Of a stretch of 64,000 bases of DNA, positions 1-7,202 are shown in pieces. The translations under genes and the position numbers were made by a program. The notes beneath the pieces are model-generated. The model was given only the letters and a program-made list of their open reading frames with translations, ran no database searches and was not told where the DNA came from. Within the stretch, counting starts at the first letter, position 1; each line of letters starts with the position of its first letter. Source of the DNA: Oleiphilus sp. GTDB taxonomy: Bacteria > Pseudomonadota > Gammaproteobacteria > Pseudomonadales > Oleiphilaceae. The stretch lies in assembly GCA_006212045.1 (NCBI GenBank), contig PZPK01000026.1:1-64000 (forward strand), read 5' to 3'.

Positions 1-1
1 G

Positions 2-130
2 AAGATTGTGAGCATTAATGAAGCCCTAGTGCAGGATAATCTCAACGAGATGGTCCGTAGCACTGTAGAACAAACATTGAATGACATGCTGGATCTTTTC
101 GCTAAGTCGGTGCAGTACCAATGGAAATAA
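2..130 (+). pseudogene. IS256-family transposase, N-terminal remnant
   Basis: The window opens in an open frame that reads KIVSINEALVQDNLNEMVRS and continues STVEQTLNDMLD before diverging and stopping at TAA 128-130. This matches the N-terminus of IS256-family transposases, where an AEAD..C...RYER segment should follow. Here about a dozen unrelated residues (LFAKSVQYQWK) follow instead, so only about 30 family residues survive in the window and the DDE catalytic core is absent. A short inverted repeat, GTGTAT-ggaa-ATACAC (132-147), follows the stop. The start codon lies outside the window. It is a dead transposon scrap, consistent with the mobile nature of the next 2.5 kb. Confidence 0.8.
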
Positions 131-549
131 AGTGTATGGAAATACACCTCAAATATACGGCGAATTTAGCAAAAGAAATATGTATACCGTATAAGAACAG
201 ATGTGAATCACAGGCAAGTTTGATGTCAGCCTCCACATCAAAGCCAATGTGCTTAAATGATCGGGTTTGGCTATGAAGCTTAGGGGGTAAAAGGTCCGCA
301 ATCGTATATTGAACAGCTATGAATTGTTGGCGGGCTTAATGACCGCTTTACCGTCAGAAGGAATGTAATTAACCAAGCTGATGATGGCCAAATTCTCCAA
401 ATCTAATTTTCAATCTCAGTGACCGACTTGTGGTGTTCAAGCCTAGTTGTGAGTCGATATTCTACGCCATTAGTTCAGTTTTTTGATCTAGAACGGGAGA
501 CGTTTCGCTTTGCGTACGTTTTCGTACCGCTGAAATTCAAACCCCTTAA
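131..549. other. Gene-free AT-rich stretch between IS remnant and higA
   Basis: No credible coding frame is seen here. The stretch is AT-rich, holds stops in all frames and probably represents degraded mobile-element DNA. A small perfect hairpin, GTACG-tttt-CGTAC (514-527), lies just downstream of the higA stop. It has no T-tract on the minus strand, so it is only a weak terminator candidate. Confidence 0.4.
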
Positions 550-867
550 CTAAGCTGCCACCAAGGATTTAGCGTGTTCGATCTTGTCGGCTAAAACCTC
601 ATTGTGCTGCGCTAACCACATGTCGTTAATGAGCTGAAGGTTGAGCCAAAACTCTGGGGTCGTTCCCAGTACTTTTGCCAGCAGAAAAGCGGTTTCCGCA
701 GTCACGCCACGACGACCACCACACAATTCATTAACCGTCTTTCGACCTACACCCATCGCTTTTGCTAACTCACCCTGTGAAATGCCAAGCGGCTCAAGAA
801 ACTCTTCTTTGAGCATAGTGCCTACACTGGTAGGTTGATGAGCTGGGATTTTTAGTGCTTCAGCCAT
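550..867 (-). CDS. higA: HigA-family antitoxin (XRE helix-turn-helix)
   Basis: This 105-aa protein belongs to the HigA addiction-module antitoxin family. An N-terminal PTSVGTMLKEEFLEPLGISQ segment leads into an XRE-type helix-turn-helix (about residues 27-60, with GELAKAMGVGRKTVNELCGG) and the family-typical ending TTPEFWLNLQ..NDMWLA. It should bind and neutralise the HigB toxin encoded 13 bases upstream and repress the shared promoter. The toxin-first order seen here is characteristic of higBA, the reverse of most toxin-antitoxin pairs. The gene appears intact. Confidence 0.92.
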   Translation of the reverse strand: MAEALKIPAHQPTSVGTMLKEEFLEPLGISQGELAKAMGVGRKTVNELCGGRRGVTAETAFLLAKVLGTTPEFWLNLQLINDMWLAQHNEVLADKIEHAKSLVAA

Positions 868-880
868 ATATCACCTCTTA

Positions 881-1168
881 CTAGTATTTATGGGGATCAA
901 GATAAACCCCGTTAGCCTCGCCTGAATCCCACTGGAATATCAGTCGATATTGTTTGTTTACGCGTATCGAGCACCAGTTCTTTAGCTTGCCCTCTAAATG
1001 CTCGAATCGATTACCTGGCGGTATCCTTAAATCCTTCTCACCATTTGCTACGTGAATAATGTCGAGTTTACGTTTTAGTGCGCTCTCAATTATGCTGGGT
1101 ATGTTGGAAGATTTTTCACCACTGAAGTAATAATCATCCAGCCATCGATCCCGAAACGATTTAATCAT
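881..1168 (-). CDS. higB: HigB-family mRNA interferase toxin
   Basis: A 95-aa RelE-superfamily toxin of the HigB type, which cleaves mRNA on the translating ribosome. Family marks are the N-terminal MIKSFRD, the central PPGNRFEHLEGKLKNWCSIR segment and the VNKQYRLIFQW strand carrying the basic residues expected in the active site. The frame is full length. It is the first gene of a two-gene minus-strand operon with higA. An inverted repeat GGTACA-N16-TGTACC (1196-1223), 28-55 bases upstream of the start codon, is a candidate HigA operator. The pair lies beside a transposase scrap and a resolvase, as expected for an addiction module on a mobile segment. Confidence 0.9.
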   Translation of the reverse strand: MIKSFRDRWLDDYYFSGEKSSNIPSIIESALKRKLDIIHVANGEKDLRIPPGNRFEHLEGKLKNWCSIRVNKQYRLIFQWDSGEANGVYLDPHKY

Positions 1169-1195
1169 TATTAAGTGTATCCTGTATCGCTACAT

Positions 1196-1223
1196 GGTAC
1201 AAATATTTTTGTTTATCTGTACC
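1196..1223. promoter_or_regulatory. Candidate HigA operator: inverted repeat upstream of higB
   Basis: GGTACA (1196-1201) and TGTACC (1218-1223) form a perfect six-base inverted repeat separated by an AT-rich 16-base spacer, immediately upstream of higBA. Half-sites spaced about two helical turns apart suit a dimeric helix-turn-helix repressor. That HigA binds here is inference from position only. Confidence 0.4.
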
Positions 1224-1390
1224 TGTTCTTCATGGGTGTCACATTATCTAATTTACTACATTTTGTGCAACACAGAATAATTGACAGATTATGAAACAGG
1301 TCAATATAGTGTAACAACAGTGCTTTAGAACTGTTCCACAAACGACCGTTTATGGAATGCAAAATTGGTAGCTTACCACGGATAACAACA

Positions 1391-1723
1391 ATGCTTAGTA
1401 AAGATGAGATTCGCCAAAGACTCGATGATGATTTCGATACCAATGATATTTTGGACTCAGTTGGAAGTTTAGACACCGTTAGGCAAGTCTTAGCTGATGA
1501 TGAGACTACTTTCGCTCCATGCGAATTACGCCAACAACTTCTTGAATTGCATACCAAGCTCTTTCATTTCGTTAATCATGGCTCTGGTGATGTATCAGAG
1601 ATATTTGAAGACGCTGATGATATTGAAGTGCAAATTTCTGACTTGGCTGAATCATTAGAGCAAATTCAGGATATGCTATCCAAAGTTACCGACATTACTT
1701 CACAAGGTCTTGAAGACTATTAA
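1391..1723 (+). CDS. Acidic protein of unknown function upstream of resolvase
   Basis: I do not recognise a characterised function. From the ATG at 1391 the product is 110 aa and strongly acidic, with stretches such as DDDFDTNDILD, EIFEDADDIEVQISD and a C-terminal EDY, and it is predicted to be largely helical. An in-frame upstream ATG (1352) would add 13 residues. I prefer 1391 because the protein start MLSKDEIRQRL looks natural. The stop lies 17 bases before the resolvase start at 1741, so the two are probably cotranscribed, and similar small acidic proteins occur beside Tn3-type resolvases. A role in the mobile element, for example as a recombination accessory protein or DNA mimic, is inference only. 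Confidence 0.6.
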   Translation: MLSKDEIRQRLDDDFDTNDILDSVGSLDTVRQVLADDETTFAPCELRQQLLELHTKLFHFVNHGSGDVSEIFEDADDIEVQISDLAESLEQIQDMLSKVTDITSQGLEDY

Positions 1724-1740
1724 GTATGAGAGGCGGTCAA

Positions 1741-2364
1741 ATGAAACTAGGCTATGCTCGTGTCTCCAAAGCAGATGGCAGTCAAACTCTAGACTTACAA
1801 ATGGATGCTTTAACTGAAGCCGGTGTTAATAAGAGCAACATTTACCAGGATCAAGCATCCGGCAAAAAAGATGATCGTCCGGGTTTAGAATCCTGCCTGA
1901 AGGCGCTCAGAGAAAACGACACCTTAGTCGTTTGGAAATTAGATCGCTTAGGTAGAGATTTACGGCACCTGGTTAATACCGTCCAAGATCTCTCGGAGCG
2001 AGGCATTGGATTTAAAGTCCTGACTGGACAAGGAGCTAACATTGATACCACAACGGCGTCTGGCAAGTTGGTATTCGGCATTTTTGCCGCCTTAGCTGAG
2101 TTTGAAAGGGAGCTAATTAGAGAGCGAACAATGGCAGGGTTAAAGTCTGCAAGAGCTCGAGGAAAAAAAGGCGGCAGAAAGTTTCATCTAACCAAAAGCC
2201 AGGTTCGACTTGCTCAAGCCTCAATGAAAGACAAAGATACTAACGTTAGTGAACTGTGCCGTGAATTAGAGATATCCCGACAAACGCTTTATCGATACGT
2301 GAGTCCAAATGGTGAGCTTAGGGATTACGGGAAGCAAGTACTGGGCATCAAATCGGAAAATTGA
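1741..2364 (+). CDS. Tn3-type serine recombinase (resolvase)
   Basis: A 207-aa serine recombinase of the Tn3 resolvase/DNA invertase family. The catalytic domain begins MKLGYARVSK with the nucleophile serine at position 9. It contains the conserved LVVWKLDRLGRDLRHLV arginine-rich segment and TTTASGKLVFGIFAALAEFERELIRERT before the long E-helix. A C-terminal helix-turn-helix (NVSELCRELEISRQTLYRYV) ends in the GKQVLGI tail typical of Tn3-element TnpR proteins. The ATG at 1741 is preferred over 1726 because it gives the canonical N-terminus and has GAGAGGCGG upstream. It looks intact, but no accompanying full transposase is in the window. Confidence 0.92.
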   Translation: MKLGYARVSKADGSQTLDLQMDALTEAGVNKSNIYQDQASGKKDDRPGLESCLKALRENDTLVVWKLDRLGRDLRHLVNTVQDLSERGIGFKVLTGQGANIDTTTASGKLVFGIFAALAEFERELIRERTMAGLKSARARGKKGGRKFHLTKSQVRLAQASMKDKDTNVSELCRELEISRQTLYRYVSPNGELRDYGKQVLGIKSEN

Positions 2365-2381
2365 TGCTAAACCATTGGTAA

Positions 2382-2669
2382 CTCTGGGCTACAGAGGATT
2401 TATTGGACTTTTCGAGGAAATGGGCACAAAACCCCATACAGGAAGAAACCAACCTCAGCACCGGAAAGCTGAGCTTTATTGGTCACTATAGTTTCGTTGA
2501 ACAAAACCAGTTGATTATGGCGTATGCGGCCGAGTGTTCTGGTGAAATAAAGCTTAACGAGGAACTGGATCGTTATAAGCTTCTGGTACCGGAAAACCTG
2601 ATCCCTTGGTCGTTTGGCACCGGACCTGCCGTCAGGGATTGGTTGGCAAGCCTAAATCGGGGCGTTTAG
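2382..2669 (+). pseudogene. NUDIX hydrolase, C-terminal remnant
   Basis: An open frame with no credible start of its own begins after a TAA at 2379. From about residue 20 it reads like the part of a NUDIX NAD-pyrophosphatase-type hydrolase that follows the Nudix box: EETNLSTGKLSFIGHYSF, then VEQNQLIMAY, GEIKLNEELD and a terminal IPWSFGTGPAVRDWL. The catalytic Nudix box and everything before it are missing, and the frame begins 17 bases after the resolvase stop. The gene was probably cut by insertion of the island on its left. The last bases overlap the convergent stop of the beta-propeller gene. Confidence 0.7.
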
Positions 2670-3736
2670 TTAGCCGCTGCTGAAGGTGTACAGCGTGTCA
2701 GTTGCTCGTCGAACACGGTGCCTATCAGCAATGTATCCCCAGCCAATGCGGCCACAGATGAGCCACTAATTTCATCACCAAAATCAAGATGGATGGTTTG
2801 GCTGGTCATTGGCGTTGCGCGTACGTCAAATTCAATGACTTCTGAAGCAGAGGAAATTGACGGGTCGTTTGCGTGTCGAATGAAATCAAGAGGCCTGGGA
2901 TGTGCCCCTGTAAGCAGGGTGCCATGCTGGGTCCATTCAAGATTGTCCACAACAGATGCGACAAATACGCTGCCATCCGGTTTCCAGTCCAAGGCATTGG
3001 CGCCCCGCTTATAACGCAGCAGGCTATTTTCCATGGAGGCGGCAATAAACAGCGTTTGCTGGTCCTCGCTGATGGCAATACCATTGGCCATCCTGATGCC
3101 CTCAATCGCGATATGCCCCTGACTGCCATCGTAGTAGGATACCGAAGACAATGGCAGTGTCAGGTAGTCTTCGACTTTTTCCATGAGCGTTCCGCGCGGG
3201 TTTCCGTGGTCATTGGTGACGTAAAAATTGTCCTGACTGACGACGATAATGTCATTGGGAGAGATGAGTTCCGGATAGGTGATCGTTGTGCGCAGACTCA
3301 AGCGTTCCGGTGATTCGATTCTGAAGACGTTAATCTCGTGACTTTCCCCGGAAATATGGTTCACCACATAGAGTTCATTCGTGGGGGCAAACAGGGCTAT
3401 ACCGTGCGGGTGGAAGGGGCCTTCCAGGTCGTGCAGCATCTTGACAGGTTTTGCATTGGGAGTGCGTGTGTCAAGTGTCCAGATTTCGCCATTTGGGGTA
3501 TCGCCAAACTCACCATCACCCAGAAACCTGCGCCGCTCATCGGCTGAAATAAAAGCAATTCCATTCCTTGGGTCGACGGTAATATCTTCCGGCCCTATCG
3601 GCCCTGGCAAGGTTTCACATTGGCCATAACTGACTTCTTCAAGCGAGCGTAGCAGTCCGGTACTGTTTATAAAGCGATAGCCAAGCACAACAACAAACAG
3701 CAATACGATAATGATCAACAGGCGTGAAACGGTCAA
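2666..3736 (-). CDS. SMP-30/paraoxonase-like beta-propeller protein, membrane anchored
   Basis: A 356-aa protein with an N-terminal membrane anchor (about residues 5-22, hydrophobic LLIIIVLLFVVVLGY) and a six-bladed beta-propeller related to serum paraoxonase/arylesterase and SMP-30 lactonases. Supporting segments are GPEDITVDPRNGIAFISAD near residue 47, HPHGIALF, SPNDIIVVSQDNFYVTND and MANGIAISEDQQTLFIAAS. These carry the Asn/Asp residues that bind calcium in this fold. The start is a TTG that overlaps the stop of the upstream rhomboid-like gene (TTGA), so translation is probably coupled. A periplasmic lactonase or esterase is likely. The substrate is unknown. Confidence 0.75.
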   Translation of the reverse strand: MTVSRLLIIIVLLFVVVLGYRFINSTGLLRSLEEVSYGQCETLPGPIGPEDITVDPRNGIAFISADERRRFLGDGEFGDTPNGEIWTLDTRTPNAKPVKMLHDLEGPFHPHGIALFAPTNELYVVNHISGESHEINVFRIESPERLSLRTTITYPELISPNDIIVVSQDNFYVTNDHGNPRGTLMEKVEDYLTLPLSSVSYYDGSQGHIAIEGIRMANGIAISEDQQTLFIAASMENSLLRYKRGANALDWKPDGSVFVASVVDNLEWTQHGTLLTGAHPRPLDFIRHANDPSISSASEVIEFDVRATPMTSQTIHLDFGDEISGSSVAALAGDTLLIGTVFDEQLTRCTPSAAAN

Positions 3737-5193
3737 AGTATGAATCCTCTATTTTGCAGTTCTTGAGCATAAGTGGAGTACTGTTCTGCTTTGGCAAACA
3801 GTTGACGCTTTGAAAATTCCTTGCGCAGTACATCGACCGCTTCTGTCAGTAAATGTGGCGGGCAAGCGCTTTTCTCCAGCAGTCGATAGCAGTGTTCGGC
3901 TTTGCGCAGATCGCTATGCGCCAGAAAAAAACGGAACAGTTTGTTTAGAATCCCATATGTAATGGTTTGATTTTGCTGCGCACGCTTCACACAATCTTTT
4001 AGTACGGATTTTGCAGCGGAATAGTCGTTATGGGTAACAATCAGATTGATGTACTGTTCGACCGCTTCCTGATAGGCAGGGGAGCCGGCATCCAGTTTTT
4101 CAAGCTGGTATCGGTGTTTTGAAACGCCTAGTTTTGCCGGATAGTCAGAAGAAAGGGATTTTATTCGCTGTTTTGCCCGGTCGAAATTAAACTGGCAGAT
4201 TTCACTGAGTGCTTCTTGCAGGCGATGTCTGTAGTCCGGGTCATCGTTACCATAGAGGTCTGAACCTTGGGTTTGTTGATCCCCTGCCAGACTTGATCCG
4301 AACAAGAGGATGCACAAAGCTGCACACATGATCATAACGCCGAGTTCTGCGCCTAATACGAGGGCGTCACTCAGCCCGAAATAGATGCAAATAGCGGACT
4401 TTAGTGAATATAGCCCCAGCAACGCGAGGCCCAGGGTGCACCGGGTCCGCATGTCGGGCAGATGAATTGACGGTTTCACCGCAAGTACAACCAGAAATAC
4501 CCCGGTCAAGCCGGCCGTTGCACCGGACGTTCCCAGTAAAACAGCATGAGCCGCGCTTGCAGACAGATAGTAGAGTAGCGCGTGTAGGGCTCCCGCTGTG
4601 AAAAACCAGAATAGAACAGAGGCGCGACCAAAACATTTTTCGATAAAGGGCGCCAGTAGCCCCAGCAATATCAGATTCAGCAGCAGGCTCAGCCATACCG
4701 CTTCGGCAAAGAGATAGGTGATAAAGTGCCGGGCCTGGGCCGCTTGCGGAACCAGGCCCAGCGCATAGGCCGGGAGGTGCTTCAGGTACTGTTCAAGAAA
4801 TTGCTGTTTCTGTCGCTTCCATCGAGTGCCCTGTTGTGGTTTGAACAACAGATGCGCATTCTGGTCCAGATAATTTCCAAAACCGCGGTCCAGCATCACG
4901 ATCGCGGCCTGGTTTGGGCGATGACCTTCGGGCAGTGTCTGTGGTTCCGGAATCGATTCGGTCGACTTTCCCGAAAGGCGTTCTGCCCGTGCCAGATAAT
5001 CTCGGTAAAGCGGTTGTTCCAGGGCAAATAACCCTGTCTGAAGATAATGAGTTAAAGCCAGGTCCATTCGAACTCTGTGCGTTTCATTAGTGAAATAGCC
5101 AGCCACAAGCAGGGCGAGCATGAGACACAGAGATGCAATGGGTAGCGAGGAGCGGTTATTTTGTTGTTGTTCTTGCATGTCAAATTTGGACAA
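3733..5193 (-). CDS. Rhomboid-family membrane protein, probably proteolytically inactive
   Basis: A 486-aa protein with an N-terminal transmembrane helix (about 17-34), a soluble stretch, a six-helix rhomboid domain (about 155-300) and a helical C-terminal tail (about 325-486) that looks TPR-like. The rhomboid GxSG motif is present (GTSGATAG, serine 223), and TM2 ends with the usual EKCFGR turn. Two conserved histidines are missing. The TM2 position reads WLSLLLN (Ser169, although the nearby Asn173 is kept). The catalytic TM6 His is Glu283 (VLGAELGVM). The protein is therefore probably a pseudoprotease. It is first in a two-gene unit with the propeller gene. Confidence 0.8.
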   Translation of the reverse strand: MSKFDMQEQQQNNRSSLPIASLCLMLALLVAGYFTNETHRVRMDLALTHYLQTGLFALEQPLYRDYLARAERLSGKSTESIPEPQTLPEGHRPNQAAIVMLDRGFGNYLDQNAHLLFKPQQGTRWKRQKQQFLEQYLKHLPAYALGLVPQAAQARHFITYLFAEAVWLSLLLNLILLGLLAPFIEKCFGRASVLFWFFTAGALHALLYYLSASAAHAVLLGTSGATAGLTGVFLVVLAVKPSIHLPDMRTRCTLGLALLGLYSLKSAICIYFGLSDALVLGAELGVMIMCAALCILLFGSSLAGDQQTQGSDLYGNDDPDYRHRLQEALSEICQFNFDRAKQRIKSLSSDYPAKLGVSKHRYQLEKLDAGSPAYQEAVEQYINLIVTHNDYSAAKSVLKDCVKRAQQNQTITYGILNKLFRFFLAHSDLRKAEHCYRLLEKSACPPHLLTEAVDVLRKEFSKRQLFAKAEQYSTYAQELQNRGFIL

Positions 5194-5279
5194 TCGGACT
5201 TTAGGCTGCAGTTATACCAGAGTTCTGTCAGGATAATAAGATCCAAAGCTGGAACACTAAGATCCGCGCCCCGCTTGCA

Positions 5280-5771
5280 CTAGCGTTTTTTGGGTGTCCA
5301 TGCCCAAGTCATTTCCATGACAATAGGTTCCTTGCCCTCTCCATCTGTCACGGTAACCGGAACAACGGTTTCACCTTTTTCCTGTGTCTGCATCATTCTG
5401 ATCTGTTCCGATGTGAGAGAAGACTCTGCACGCATATCACCACTGGCCCGTTTGAGATAATCCGCCCGGATGGTTTTGATTACGGGGACGGCGCTGTCGG
5501 GAATGTTCATGCCCACGACATATCCGGTTGCTGACTCGGCGATGAGAATGCTCGCGACAGCATGGACGGAGCCAATATGATTCTGCACGGATTTTTTGTT
5601 TTTGACACTGATGACGGCGCCGGATTCGGTTAGCTTCTCGACCTTGATGCCCGCGGTTCCCGTAAACTTTACGGTTTTACCAAACAGGGTTGTTAAAGTC
5701 TTACTGCGCACAAATTCGGGCAGCATATTGATACGGCTAACGATTTTGTTGAGTTTGTTTTTCTGAGGCAT
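5280..5771 (-). CDS. DUF4442 hotdog-fold protein (thioesterase-like)
   Basis: The ATG at 5771 gives a 163-aa protein beginning MPQKNKLNKIVSRINMLPEF. The conserved GTAGIKVEKLTESGAVISVKNKKSVQNHIGSVHAVA segment is typical of the DUF4442 family of hotdog folds related to PaaI and YiiD thioesterases. N-H-I-G-S-V-H-A matches the active-site loop of this family. A longer frame to 5858 adds 29 residues that do not resemble the family. It is a monocistronic minus-strand gene. An acyl-CoA thioesterase role is inferred from fold only. A second DUF4442 gene lies at 32963-33502. Confidence 0.75.
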   Translation of the reverse strand: MPQKNKLNKIVSRINMLPEFVRSKTLTTLFGKTVKFTGTAGIKVEKLTESGAVISVKNKKSVQNHIGSVHAVASILIAESATGYVVGMNIPDSAVPVIKTIRADYLKRASGDMRAESSLTSEQIRMMQTQEKGETVVPVTVTDGEGKEPIVMEMTWAWTPKKR

Positions 5772-6049
5772 AGCGTTGTTTCCAAACCTTGAATATTGGA
5801 CAGCCCGTTCAAAGAGCCATGTAAATTTGGCGCAGATTATAACGGCATTGGACGACATTTGGACAAGCGAAGTTTTGGGTCGGGTTTCGTTCTCTGCCTG
5901 TGACCAGATTCCAATTATGGAACAAAAGATTCTGTTTTCTCGCTACCGGAGCTGAATCAGGCGCGTTATACTTGCCGCCGATTTCGAGCGGGTAGTGAGG
6001 TTGAATTTGATCGCTATTCGGGAAGCAGGCAATGAATCGGGAATAAGCT

Positions 6050-6313
6050 ATGAGCGACCTTAAACAGAAATTTGAAGCCACTGTTGATTTTGTTCAGAAC
6101 GGAGAAGGCAATGTAGATCCTTCGAATGAAGTGAAACTGAAAATGTATGCCCTCTATAAGCAGGCTACCGAAGGAGATGTGACCGGCAAGAAACCGGGAA
6201 TGATGGATTTCGTTGGGCGCGCGAAATATACCGCTTGGGAAGAGCTGAAAGGATTGACGGCCGATGAGGCGATGCAACAGTATATTGATGAAATCGAAGC
6301 GCTGAAGTCCTGA
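6050..6313 (+). CDS. Acyl-CoA-binding protein (ACBP)
   Basis: The 87-aa length is the family norm. The four-helix ACBP fold is shown by MSDLKQKFEATVDFV, the ligand-binding KLKMYALYKQATEGD segment (Tyr and Lys residues that contact the acyl-CoA adenosine phosphate) and KYTAWEELKGLTADEAMQQYI. It binds medium- and long-chain acyl-CoA in the cytoplasm. A thioesterase lies 440 bases downstream and a DUF4442 thioesterase-like gene is divergent on the left, suggesting a small fatty-acyl handling neighbourhood. Confidence 0.93.
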   Translation: MSDLKQKFEATVDFVQNGEGNVDPSNEVKLKMYALYKQATEGDVTGKKPGMMDFVGRAKYTAWEELKGLTADEAMQQYIDEIEALKS

Positions 6314-6435
6314 GAACGGCGTTTACACTACCTTCGGATGTTACGGAGGACATGGATGGATTGCGGGTTCGAGGACCCAGTTTCAGTGGAATTGAAATGA
6401 TATCGAATAAGAAGAACAGCAAGGTAAGGTAAAAA

Positions 6436-6747
6436 ATGGATACTACTCTAGCACTCGATGAGAGCCAGCCGGGTTTGTCCCAGGACCTGGCGCAGGCGGT
6501 CAGGGCGGAACAATTGAGCTCAAGAACTGTTCGCACCTACCAGCACTGGATTACCCAGTATCTGACGTATAACGACCTCAAAAATCCCCGGTATTTATCG
6601 GAAAAGAATGTGCGAGACTTTCTGGTTTACCTGATGAAGCGGCTTTCGCTGTCCCGTGCAAAACTGAATCAGGCCCGTGAGGCGCTGGTTTTTTTGTACG
6701 AAAAGGTGTTGCGTAAACCGATTGCTGTTGCTTCATTGAATCCCTGA
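6436..6747 (+). CDS. Stand-alone integrase N-terminal SAM-like domain protein
   Basis: A 103-aa protein that consists of little more than the core-binding (SAM-like) domain of tyrosine recombinases: SSRTVRTYQHWITQYLTYND, YLSEKNVRDFLVYLMKRLSLS and TLNQA-like helices reading AKLNQAREALVFLYEKVL. The tyrosine catalytic domain (R..HxxR..Y) is absent, and the next gene begins within 10-20 bases, so this is either a truncated integrase or a stand-alone DNA-binding domain. AAGGTAAGG precedes the ATG. It lies between an acyl-CoA-binding protein and a thioesterase, with no mobile genes nearby. Confidence 0.75.
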   Translation: MDTTLALDESQPGLSQDLAQAVRAEQLSSRTVRTYQHWITQYLTYNDLKNPRYLSEKNVRDFLVYLMKRLSLSRAKLNQAREALVFLYEKVLRKPIAVASLNP

Positions 6748-6756
6748 CAGGACCCC

Positions 6757-7200
6757 TTGGACCTTATGGATGCAAAACGTGCCCGTCGAGAAGATTTTTT
6801 TTACCATCATGCCATCAGTACGCGCTGGCATGACAATGATGCGTATGGCCACGTCAACAATGTCATCTATTACAGTTTTTTCGACACCGCGGTGAATCAT
6901 TTCCTGATCACGGAATGCGGGCTCGATATTCAGAACGATCAGGTCATCGCTTATGTGGTGAGTTCCTCCGCACAGTACTTTTCAGCACTGGCTTATCCGC
7001 AGCAGGTTGAAGTGGGTGTCCGGGTGACACGTCTTGGGCGCTCCTCGGTCACTTACCATTTGGGTGTGTTTGTGGAGGGCGAGGAAGCGATCAAGGCGTC
7101 TGGAGAGTTTGTGCATGTTTTTGTGGATCGCGGCAATGATCTCGCGGTTCCCGTTCCTTCGCACATTCGGCCAAAACTGGAAACCATGCTGGTGAATTAG
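6757..7200 (+). CDS. 4-hydroxybenzoyl-CoA-type acyl-CoA thioesterase
   Basis: A hotdog-fold thioesterase of the YbgC/FadM kind, about 147 aa. The active-site signature TRWHDNDAYGHVNNVIYYSFFDTA is clear, with the catalytic Asp and the GHVNN turn. It should hydrolyse acyl-CoA in the cytoplasm. Two starts are possible: TTG at 6757 with AGGA four bases upstream, or ATG at 6766 (MDAKRARR), whose Shine-Dalgarno spacing is poorer. It follows the SAM-like domain gene by nine bases and may be cotranscribed with it. Confidence 0.87.
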   Translation: MDLMDAKRARREDFFYHHAISTRWHDNDAYGHVNNVIYYSFFDTAVNHFLITECGLDIQNDQVIAYVVSSSAQYFSALAYPQQVEVGVRVTRLGRSSVTYHLGVFVEGEEAIKASGEFVHVFVDRGNDLAVPVPSHIRPKLETMLVN

Positions 7201-7202
7201 GC

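Noticed and set aside
131-2400. Terminal inverted repeats of a Tn3-family transposon
   Set aside because: The resolvase is Tn3-type, but I found no GGGG-starting 38-base repeats in the window, so element ends cannot be drawn.
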